Shown here piece after piece: positions 48,488 to 58,872 of a DNA stretch of 64,000 nucleotides. Position 1 is the first letter of the stretch; each line of letters begins with the position of its first letter. This DNA comes from Asparagopsis taxiformis (Eukaryota > Rhodophyta > Florideophyceae > Bonnemaisoniales > Bonnemaisoniaceae). A program made the translations under genes and the position numbers. Below the pieces are notes generated by a model. The model did not search any database. It was not told where the DNA came from and was given only the letters and a program-made list of their open reading frames with translations. The DNA lies in NCBI GenBank assembly GCA_030407315.1, contig JALQPE010001958.1:1-64000 (forward strand). Direction: 5' to 3'.

Positions 48488-49300
48488 GAAATTCATCGAT
48501 AGTTAAGGTTAAGTAACCAACTTTAGGATGTCCAGAGGACCTGCTCGTTGTAAGGAATATTGATCAACTGACGAAGAGGAAGCATTATGAATCGACTAGG
48601 GTAGGAACGCAATGAGATTTGGTATGCAAGAAAACTGAATCGCAGTAGTGAATAGGTAGTTGAAATGAATCCATATTGATGTTCTTTGGTGTATTGTCCA
48701 TTGGAGCACATTGAAAACCATTTATATGATCACCGTTTAAATAGTCTATGAATACTTTGCAGCCGAGTACGCCAATAGGAAGAAATTCAAGCAGTGGCCT
48801 GCACGGGAACCGGTTATTTGTGAGTAGCAAAAGTTAGTGTAGAAATGAATTTTTCAGACTTGTAGGAGAGGTGGATCGTAGTAAATGTATAAAACTCACG
48901 TAGAATCGATTGATAGGAATCAATGGTACGGAAGAAGAAGCGAGGTGGAGAGTGTGGATGAAATAGGTTGTTGGAATATGAATGATAATTGACGTGGTGA
49001 GGTAAACGGGTTCGATTGCATTATATGCGCTAGAGGTACATACTATTAGGTGTAGATTGATGGAAAGGGCTAAACGCTTTGTGGAGGTATCAGGATCAGG
49101 TAGAGTCAGAGGTGCTGAGCGGGTGCAGCGTAAGGTTCATCAGGACTGAAGGTAGGTAGGGAATGTCTTGTCCGGACAGTATATGAGAGGAAGCTGAGAG
49201 ACGGGAAGCGCACTCGGAGGTACCACAATTGTGGATTTCATCGTCTACACAACATTTGAACAGAGAACCGATTGAACGAACTGAGATTGCAGGGATTACA

Positions 49301-52300
49301 ATGGGAGACAATAGTATCATGAATACTACAGCGGAGAAGAGCAATTCTCCTTCTGCTGAAGAGAAAAGCATCACTATTGCTCAGTACAGCTCTTCTAAAG
49401 TGCAAGTTGATCCTCGCAAAGTGAAGTTTCCGACAGTGACCTCCCGTTTGGTGCGACCGGGTCGTGTAAACGAACTGGCCAGCATTTTCATGGATAGAGG
49501 TTTCTCTACCACTGGAACTATGATTACAGTCTGCAAAATGGAAGATAACGAAGGAGACGAGTTTTACTGCATCGATGGCTCTCATCGCATAGCTGCTCTG
49601 CAACTATGCCTGGAGAAGTACTCAGGAAAGAACAGGGATTCCTTGGAATTGGTTTGGGTACAACAGTTGATTGCGCCGAACGGGCGTCTAATTTTCGATG
49701 CGCTGGAGGTTCTGAAACTGTCTCTCGAAGCCAATATACAAACTCACGATGTCGCTTCTGTGAGCATTGCCGACAATGTGTGTGCGGTCATAGAGTTTCT
49801 CAGGTTTTCCAACCAGATGGATCTTCCTGTTGTCCGGCTTATTCCTATTCTGAAAGAAGTGAGCTATATTCTGCCGTCCGACAGGAACCGTTCGGAGAAC
49901 TCGTATAGGCAGTACATCAACATTGCGAAGGGGTTCAATCGCACAGACAGCGTTGCTTTCGTGTACTGGAGCTCTATCCCTAGCGTTTACAATGCTTTGG
50001 ATAGGAACAGAGAAATCGAGGATGCAAGAACCGAGGGAAGAGATCCGGACTTTTCTCGAATTGACTCTGCCGATATGTACGGGTGCGTGCTTGATCTTGT
50101 CAATAACGCAATATTCCGCAATGGCACGGACGGACGAGGGACGCGCGATAAGGAGTGGTTCCAATGGTTTGTGCTCGAGATGACAGCGTCGTGGACAAGG
50201 ATGAGGAGGAAGAGAGGACTTGTCAGAAATATCGGAAGCGGAAGTCCGTTCACGATGCGCACTTGGCTACTGGCTCTGTTGGCCATCTATGATATGGCAG
50301 AGGTCGTCCGCAAGTGGTTGAACTCTGCAACGATGGAGGAATTCGTGCGAACGGATTTGGCAGCAGAAAACGCGAAGGAGGTCGGGGATAATGATCATCG
50401 CATTGGAGAACGCATTGTATTCGTCCTTGTCGACTTTCATGACGACGTGGTAGACAGAAGCAGTCTGAGAACCAAGAACGGGATGTTTACAAACAGTTTT
50501 TACGACAAACTGGAATATGCTACCGGGACAAAGGCAATGCAGGAGACGAAAGCGGAGGAGGAGAGGGAACGAAATCGCATGACCCCCGGAGAAATAGAAA
50601 AAGCACTTGTTGCTGGCGCCAAAGCAGAAGAGGAGGAAGAAGCACCTACTGCCGCAGAACAGGGAAATACTTCGATGGAAACTCCTGGTTCTCTTCAAGC
50701 AGAAGAAGGAATATCTGCCGAAGCCCAAGTAGAGCAGGAAGATTCTGCTGTTGTGGAAGAAGAACAGGAAATTACTCCAAATGTGGTGGCTGAAGAAGTG
50801 ATTCCTGCTGTCGCGACGAAAGCACCTCTGAGCACCCCGAGAGAAGCAGAAGACCGTCCTGCCGCAGCAAAAGAGGATGTACAGGAACGTCCTGCCACGC
50901 GTCTTGCAGCAGCTGAGAAGAGGGAAGCAGAACGTCTTGCTGTTCTCGAAAAAGAACAGGAACGTCTTTCAGCTTCAAGGGCAGAGCGGGAAAGTCGTGC
51001 CAGGGATAATTCGCCGGGAAGGATTGTCAGAGAAGATCTTCCTCAGGGAAGGAAACAAAGCGGCGATACGCAAAGTCTGGATATCAACTTGGACAATAGT
51101 GGTCGCATGGACATAGACACGCCTGGACAACAAGCTGGAGATGCGCAGAACCGCTCTGTGATATTGAAACTTCGAATCAGGACACCAGAAACTAACAGCA
51201 CTAGCCCGGCCGAAGTGGACAAGGAGAATTCGGGAAGAAGCAGGAGCTCTGGTGGAAGCGGCGATGAAAACGAGTCCAGGCTGGATAAGAAGCGAAGAAG
51301 GGAAGAAACTAGCGCGAAGTTTTCTGAGCCCAATACGCCGGATGACAACATTGAGATTGGGCCTCCCCGGGAAAAGAAGAGTAGAGTCAATGCAAGGAAA
51401 CAACGACTGGAGAAGAAGCACCACTCTTCACTGACGAGCAAGAAAACTCCCTTCCAGACCGCACATTCGCAGAGGAGATACCTGAGAAGCTGCCTTTATG
51501 CGTTCCTTCCAACTCGAGAATGAAGTATTATATCACAGAAGAAGACATTGATACAATCCGGACGGAGATAATGGAAGCAGCTGCAGGCTACTCTACTTTG
51601 GTATGTCCCCTCGGTTCTTGTGAAAGCCAACAATACTTCAGCTACCAGAGAAGAATGATCGACGAGCTTGGTTACGTGGTGTTGCAAGACATTTTCTCTT
51701 CTACTACAGTGGGAGCAGCTACGCACGAGTTATTCACACAGATGGCCAGCACATTCCAAGGTACTACAAGTGGCTCAAGTGCAAGTCAGAAGAACCCGTG
51801 GAAACCACTTCGACCGAAAGACAGCACTGGTGTATTCAAGACGGACCGGAAAAGCATCTGCGATGACCTTGAGCAAGAAAGCGCGCGGCAGTACAGGAAC
51901 AAGCTGATTCTGGAGCTAGGTAAGGCGATTTGTGCGGAGAACCTGAAGCTCGGGTTTGGAAGAGAAGAAGCGGTGGTCTTTCCAGAAACGGGTCTTCGTC
52001 TGATTTTGACCGCAGAAGGTAGTCAGGAGCAACTTATGCATACCGATGTTCCCGTCCGTGAGGGAACTGGAACTGGTCCTCTCAACTCGCCATCATATTT
52101 CATGATGGCTGCTGGTGCAGATGGGTTCATCATTCGTATCGCCAAGTTCAGCCATGTGTGCCTAAGTCATCCAGCGAAAGACAAGTACCGCGTGCCAGTG
52201 ACGAACGTGCGCATCCCACCGTATTCCCTGCTTGTATGCCGAACGGACGTGTATCACGGAGGAATGGGATTCGCGGAGGGTCGTTCTTCGGTGAGGTACC

Positions 52301-52398
52301 AGCATCCTATCCGGTCCCATCTATCACTGCGAACTTCCAGGGAGAAGTTGCTACAGCCTCCCTTCAATGTCAACTACTGGGAGCGTTTAGATATCTGA
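49301..52398 (+). CDS. ParB-like / 2OG-Fe(II) dioxygenase fusion protein (gene C), one frame break
   Basis: About 1032 residues when one break near 51415-51425 is bridged. The start is ATG 49301 (MGDNSIMNTT). The ParB-type domain carries VRPGRVNELA and IDGSHR at residues 91-96. A helical middle shares RQYINIAKGF...YWSSIP with gene B, followed by an E/A-rich linker and K/R clusters. After the break, frame +1 continues into the dioxygenase domain: HTD (52039-52047), SHVC, YHGGMGF, IRSHLSL. Comparison with gene B shows DEQEN aligning with DDAQEN just after the break, so the halves belong to one gene. The ParB stop overlaps the internal ATG (ATGA at 51520-51523), which could allow re-initiation. 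Clusters 4 and 5 flank it. The right inverted-repeat arm begins inside it at about 51499. Confidence 0.85.
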
Positions 52399-52619
52399 TG
52401 AAATTAGTTCTTAATAGCATTCTATGGCAGGCATCAAGGCCGCCTTCAAGTAAACGATGAAAGTTAGGCTAGTACATGACGTCTGCGTATGTAGACGGGT
52501 CAGGATATATACAATACTCAATTTGATATGAGAAGGGGAGGAAACTATGGCGGGCACTACTACAATAGAACAAGGTAATATCGCAGTCGTCTTCAGCTGC
52601 AACATTGAGGTGAGGAAGG

Positions 52620-52902
52620 CTTACAGATGGTGCAGTTCCGCTGGGGTGCTGACAGCAAAGTCATCGTTACGATGACTTTGCTGTAATGATTTGATTTCTT
52701 ACAGCAAAGTCATCGTAACGATGACTTTGCTGTAAGAAATCAAATCATTACAGCGGCCACAATTTTTTACCGGGTAAAAAATTCTTGCTGATTTTTTACC
52801 CGGTAAAATTTTCTCACCACTGTAATCAAACCTTTCCTTACAGCAAAGTCATCGTAACGATGACTTTGCTGTAAGCATCCCGGGTAAACGGCTTCGGCTG
52901 TA
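52620..52902. repeat. Hairpin cluster 5 (3' of gene C)
   Basis: Inverted counterpart of cluster 3, with three hairpin cores (52653, 52701, 52839), all perfect here, and paired TTTACCSGGTAAA palindromes. The right end reads GGTAAACGGC-N5-CTGTAA. Confidence 0.92.
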
Positions 52903-53446
52903 AGCGGTTGGGAGTTTCGTCCGTCTCCCACCCTGGGAAGGGTGAGAAGGGAAGTGTGGAGCCGGGAACATCGTACAACGATGGTTTGGACGGCTGTTGA
53001 CGGCTCTGGGGAGCACTCTGCGTCGTGCAAGCCTGGTTTGCGCTGGCTGCACTACCTGGTATTGAACGGTTCTGTGCGCAAAGTTTACTCATGAAGGAGG
53101 TAGGGTGTTGTGTACCACACCAACCATAGTTATTAACATTTGCAGTGTACTCTAGTGATGTAATTATTATTCTAGTTTCTAACTATACAATGATATGAAG
53201 TAAGTCAGATGTGCACAGAGCATGGTCTAAGCCTAGCACGGTAGAGAAAGATGGAAGAAAGATTGAAGGGTAGGCATGCAGAAGTATGAAGGCAGCAGTA
53301 TGTGTAGACTATGGCAGTGGTAATAAAATATTTCATGCACCAAAGGGGCGGGCAGAGTGACAGTAGAGAGGTGGTGTGTAGGTGGAAGGTAGGTGGAGAT
53401 AATGAAGGAGGACAACAGAAATAAGAGCGAGGGTTGAGACCAACGG

Positions 53447-53772
53447 CTTACAGATGGAGCAGTTTACCAGGGATGCTTACAGCAAAGTCATCGTAACGAT
53501 GACTTTGCTGTCAGGAAACAAAACATTACAGTGGCCATGATTTCTTTACCCGGTAAAAAAATTCCTGGCCGCTGTAATGAAAACGTTTTCTTACAGCAAA
53601 GTCATCGTAACGATGACTTTGCTGTCAGGAAACAAAACATTACAGTAGCCATGATTTCTTTACCCGGTAAAAAAATTCCTGGCCTCTGTAATGAAACCTT
53701 TCCTTACAGCAAAGTCATCGTAACGATGGCTTTGCTGTAAGGATCCTTGGTAAACTGCCTGAGCTGTAATTG
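53447..53772. repeat. Hairpin cluster 6 (upstream of gene B')
   Basis: Inverted counterpart of cluster 2, with cores at 53480, 53594 and 53707 (spacing 114 and 113). The ends are TTACAG-N5-GCAGTTTACC and GGTAAACTGC-N5-CTGTAA. Confidence 0.93.
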
Positions 53773-53974
53773 TCGTACAACGAAAAGTGATGTGGAAGGT
53801 TCGGATTGGTCAACCGCTGAATATCATTACCAGGGTGTATACTAATAGGAATATGTCAGTTCTCTGAGTTTCTCCTATCTTACTCAGCTTACGCAGCAAA
53901 ACAGCTTGTCGTTCAGATCTTCTTCTCTCTTTCTCAATCTTTCACTCTTCGTTTGTCAATCACTCATCAAAACA

Positions 53975-56900
53975 ATGGCTCAACAATCCCCCAACGCTTT
54001 CGACCGCCAGGTGCGCTCTGCCAGCCGCCGTGACAACGATTCTCCCACTCCTTCTCCCTCTCCTTCTCCCTCTCCTTCTCCTTCTCTGGCCCCCCCTGTC
54101 CCCATGGACGTTTGCGAAGCTGCTGCAGCGCTGACCCAGCTCAGCCCAGCACCTAAGCCCGTCCCCTCCCCCCCTACTGCTTCCGATCCCGCGGTTGTCC
54201 CGACAATCGACGCTGGCGTTCCCGCAACTCCGCTTCCGGCTCAATCTGCCGAAGCGGCGCCAGCCGTCGAGGGATCTGGTGCTCCTCTGCCTCGCTCGCC
54301 TGCTCCGGACATGATCATCGCGTCCGGCAGCGACTTGGCAGAGGATGCGGAGAAGGTCGATGATCACAACGCTCGTGACATCGTACCGAACAAGCCTCTC
54401 CGCAGCACCAGGCTGGCCTACCCTGGCACAGTGCCCATCCCGGTGGATGTGGACTACGACATAAGTCCGGAGAGCTGCCGAAACATTCCAGTCTTCATTT
54501 CCCCCCTGGATGTTTCTCCTCCGGCAGTCGTGTCCAGGGTGGTCAGGCCGCATCGCGTTGATGAGTTGAAGAAAACGTTTCTCACTCAGGGATTTTCCGT
54601 GATTGCTTCACGCGTGTCCGTCTGCGAGGTGATTGATTCCAATGCAAAAGTACGACTGCAATTGCATAACGTATTAATACGTCGATGGATCTCACCGAGT
54701 GACCGCGTTGAAGGCCATTCTCGAGTCGGCTGGACCTGCTCCTGCGAAGGACAGTCCAGAGTGGGAGGAGTTTGTCAAGTCTGACATTTACCGTCGATTT
54801 GGAACTATTCCAGTCGACTTTCTCCTCCCACCGACTCGGCTTGGCCGGGATGTCTTCTGCTCCGAAGAAGTACTCCCGCTTTCACGGCTGATGAACTTCC
54901 ACACCCACAACGTCAGCGAGGTAACAGTTGCTGACAATGTGTGCTCTGTGATGGAGTTCATCAATATCCACCGCCTGGGAAAGAAGAAGATCGAGCCGAC
55001 CGTTCAATACATCAAAGAACGGAAAGCGCTGAGCTGGATTCGTCCGAGACAGCTCATGCGCTACGTCTCGATCGCGCGAGGGTTCAAGACCATTGAAAGC
55101 CCTGCTTTCAAATACTGGTCGAGCATCCCGAACAGGCCGGAGTTCGTTCAATTTTCTTCGACGGAGGATCTGGCTGGGTGTACGGTGAACTTGTTGTTCA
55201 ATGGGTCGTTCAGGAGTGCGCCTGACGTCCAAAAGTGTTTCATCCTTGAGATGACGGCGCGCTACACTTGTAGCCGTCGGTCGGCCGGGCTGAAACCGTA
55301 CTCGGTTGGTACCATTGGGCAGGAATGGATTGCTGGTTTGTTGGAAATCTTCGGGTACGTGAAGGAGGTGGCCGAGTATTGGAACGTGTCGGATGTGTTG
55401 AGGATGCTGGATGGGTCAATTCCCAGCGTGGGTGACCCGAGCAAGAGCTTCGACATTCGCTCGCGCGTTGTCGAAGTTCTTGCTCAGATGGTCCCCAAGA
55501 AGGGGTGCTGGGCAGACTTCCGTCCCAAGGAAGGCCCCCCCGATGGTTACAAGTCCGAGAACATTTTTCCCCGTAAGAAGTCTGTCTTCGGGAAGGACGC
55601 CAGGAAAATGCTCCTGCGCGTCACTGGGTACCGCGACATGATTATGCGGAAACGCTTTCACGCGATGTACCCAGACATCCCACATGCTGCGCTCCCAGCC
55701 ACATGTGGTGATGATGCCCCCATCCCTTCCTCTTCCAATTCCTTGCCCATCCCTTCATCCTCCATTCCTTTGCCCCCACCACCTCAACTGGAATCTTCCA
55801 GCGATTCCGAGGTTGCCCCTGTTCCTGTCTCTACCCCTGCCGTGTCGGCATCCTCCCCTGCGGTGACCCCGGTCAAGCCGACTGCGCGTGGTCCCCAGGA
55901 TGGCAGCGAGCGCTCTGGTCCAGTTTCCCACGCCGGGACTGGTACCCCCAACCGTCCTGTCCAAGCCGCGCAGGAGCAGGTCTCACCGGCTTCGCAGCCT
56001 GAGCCTGCTACTCCGGTTGCCGAGCAGCACCCTGCTGCTCCGGCCCCCGCTGTCGAAGCTTCCCGTTCTGCATCTGCTAGCAGTTCGGGAAGCTCCAGCG
56101 ATGACAGTTTCGTCCCTTCACCATCCGGTGGGGTTGGACAGAAGACGGTTGCGAGGATTTCGACGGAGGGCCCTACTCCCGAGAATGTGGTCGAGGGCAG
56201 CAGTGCGAAGGGCGGTGCAGATCCTGACGAAGATGTCATTGAAGTCAGTGATTCTGCACCGCCCGGAGTGGAAACTTCTGGGAGGAAAGTGATGCCCAGA
56301 AGGAGTACCCGCCTGCAAGCGAGTCGTTCCGGTCGTGGTGGAACGGCGGGTGGTGCTGTGGAGGTCGTCGAGCTGGAGAGCGCCCCCGAGGATGCGGGTG
56401 AAAACTCCATCCTCGGGAAGCGTAACTTGGATGCGCCTTCTGCGACGCCCGAGCCTTCTACCAAAAAGAGAAGGCTCGGTGAGACTTCATCAAAGTCGTC
56501 GTCAAAGAAATCCAAGTCGGCTTCCCGAGGTCGCTCTCGGGAGCCGGTTCTCCAGTTCGACGACGCCCAGGAGAATCCCATTCCCGACAGTATCGTCGAT
56601 GAGAATGTGGCCGCCGTTCTCCCCAGCGCAATTGCGTCTGGCAGCCGGATGAAGTACTATATGGAAAGTACGACGGTGGAGACGGTTCGGGCGGAAATGA
56701 GGGCGGCAGCATTCCAGGCAGCTGCATCGCCGGGAGCCGAGGAAACGGTGGTGGAACAGTACTTTGCGGTGAAGCGGGCGTTGCTGGAGAACTTGGGGGT
56801 TATTGTTTTGGAACGCTTGTTGGAATCGTCCACGGCTGGGAGTGCGACGCATGAGTTGTTCGGACACTTCGCTAGGCAGTTCCCGCTGGTTGAGGAGGTT

Positions 56901-57638
56901 GAAAAACCCTCCCAGCAGTCTGATTCTAACGATGACGACAGGGAGCCACAGGACGAGCCGCCAGCTTTCGCAAAGCCCGGCTTCGATCCTTCGCCGTGGC
57001 AGTTCATCCACAACGTGGGTGATGCGAAGGACCGCATGGATGGTGGTCGTGGGCGCCTCTCTCTGCCGCGGCGTGAGTTGTGCGATAAGTTGGAGGAGGG
57101 GAATTTGGAGATGTACAAGAACAAGTTGGTGGCAGAGCTTGCTTTTGGTGTTTGTGCGGAGTTCTTGAAGTTGGGAATGGAGGGTGATGATCCTGTCTTC
57201 TTCCCGAAGACAGGATTGCGGCTGCTTCTTACAGCAGATGGGGCTGCGGACCAGGATGGGCACACGGACTTCAAGGTATCAACGAGTCGTGTTGCAGGAC
57301 CTACCGAGTCTCCATCATATTTCATGATGTCGAGCGGAGCAGATGGATTCTCTATAGTAGCTGCCCCTTATAGTCATGTATGCCTGGCCAATCCGGACGC
57401 CGATATGTGGAAGGTTCCCATTCATAGGCTGTATGTGCCACCCTATTCCGTATTGGTTGGTCGCGGTGACCTTTACCATTACGGGGTCGGCTTCAAGCGC
57501 GGAGATATTCCTGCGGGCGAAAAGCTAGTCTATGGCCTGCCCACGCGCGGCCACATCTACTTGAAGACGGAGAAGGACGTCCTCACGGACCACATCCACA
57601 CCGTCGAATATTACAAGTACGATAGGAGCAATAGATAG
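53975..57638 (+). CDS. ParB-like / 2OG-Fe(II) dioxygenase fusion protein (gene B'), disrupted by a 16-bp insertion
   Basis: About 1215 residues if the insertion is discounted. The start is ATG 53975 (MAQQSPNAFDRQ). Layout as gene B: S/P-rich leader, ParB-type domain, helical middle, S/P/E-rich linker with RRSTRL, then the dioxygenase domain with HTD (57261-57269), YHYG (57474-57485) and TRGHIY (arginine at 57546-57548). At 54663-54678 there are 16 extra bases absent from the left copy. They shift the frame and put a TAA immediately before the DGSHR motif, so this copy should yield only an N-terminal stub unless translation restarts downstream. The C7 and C5 runs that are short in the left copy are full length here, so each copy is broken in a different place. 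Confidence 0.82.
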
Positions 57639-57739
57639 CATACCAGAAGTATTAAAACCTATACTACTGTTCCCTGCTAAAAAGTTCTGTCTTTCTCATC
57701 TCAACATTGTTATCTTAGCCCACTTTTCGGTTTTCATCT

Positions 57740-57781
57740 AGATGAAGGCCAGATGTATAGCTATACATCTGGCCTTCATCT
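57740..57781. repeat. Perfect 42-base palindrome unique to the right arm
   Basis: Arms AGATGAAGGCCAGATGTATAG and complement, centre AG/CT. The left arm (21064-21090) has only one half, so 23 bases were gained here or lost there. Confidence 0.9.
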
Positions 57782-58136
57782 CATAGTTTAGTGCTACTCA
57801 GCAGATTGCTTGCTACTTTTTAATATTAGTCTACAACGTTGTATGATTTTACTAGCTAGGCCGTAGGGGGAGACTAGTTTCAACCCTTGACAACGCGCAC
57901 ATTTCGACTACGAGAGCCGTCACTGTGATAAATTATTGGTAGAATTTTCGTCTATCTTCCCACCTACACTAGGCTACCTATATATATACAGGGTGTACCC
58001 AGAACAGAGACCACGTGAGGTAAAATACTCCTGAGAGCTGCTCACAGCCGTACAGACCTTTGTTGAGCAATTTTCCCGACTTCACACTTCGCTTCTCACC
58101 TTTACTAAGACGGGAGAACGACGAAACTCCCTGCTG

Positions 58137-58595
58137 CTTACAGCCGAAGCCGTTTACCAGGGTTCCTTACAGCAAAGTCATCGTTACGATGACTTTGCTG
58201 TAAGAAAAGAAAACATTACAGCAGCCACGATTTCTTTACCGGGTAAAAAAATTGTGGCCGCTGTAATGATTTGCTTTCTTACAGCAAAGTCATCGTAACG
58301 ATGACTTTGCTGTAAGGAACCGTTTCCTTGCAGTGGCCAAAGAATTTTTTACCGGGTAAAAAATCAGCAAGAATTTTTACCGGGTAAAAAATTGTGGCCG
58401 CTGTAAGGAAACGGTTCCTTACAGCAAAGTCATCGTTACGATGACTTTGCTGTAAGAAAGCGTTTCATTACAGCGGCCACAATTTTTTTACCCGGTAAAG
58501 AAATCGTGGCTGCTGTAATGATTTGTTTTCTTACAGCAAAGTCATCGTAACGATGACTTTGCTGTCAGCATCCCCGGTAAACGGCCCGCACTGTA
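58137..58595. repeat. Hairpin cluster 7 (between gene B' and the right methyltransferase-SET gene)
   Basis: Inverted counterpart of cluster 1 but with four hairpin cores (about 58169, 58280, 58420, 58532) instead of three. The ends are TTACAG-N5-GCCGTTTACC and GGTAAACGGCCCGCACTGTAA. Confidence 0.92.
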
Positions 58596-58872
58596 ATGGG
58601 GTGACTGCTTCTCCTACATCGCTCTCTTACTGGTGTTCTACATGCTGCGTTGCTACACAATTTCTCACTCACATCTTTCTAGTTTCTCTCCTTTTCGTAT
58701 CCATAGGTAAAGCAGTAGAAAAGTGGATAGTTTGCACTCCAGGCCGCAGATGCCTTCCTGCAGTCATGTCACGATTGTTGTCGTCTAGTCTATAATATCT
58801 AGCGCTCTTGCAAGATGATGCACAGTCTATTGTCTCTGCCAATGCGTGTTTACTCAAATCTATCAAAGTAGC

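Noticed and set aside
49301..51523. Bacterial plasmid partition locus
   Set aside because: The DGSHR domain resembles ParB, but no ParA partner exists. The protein is fused to a dioxygenase, and the surrounding genes (SET, KDZ transposases, NB-ARC) are eukaryote-like.
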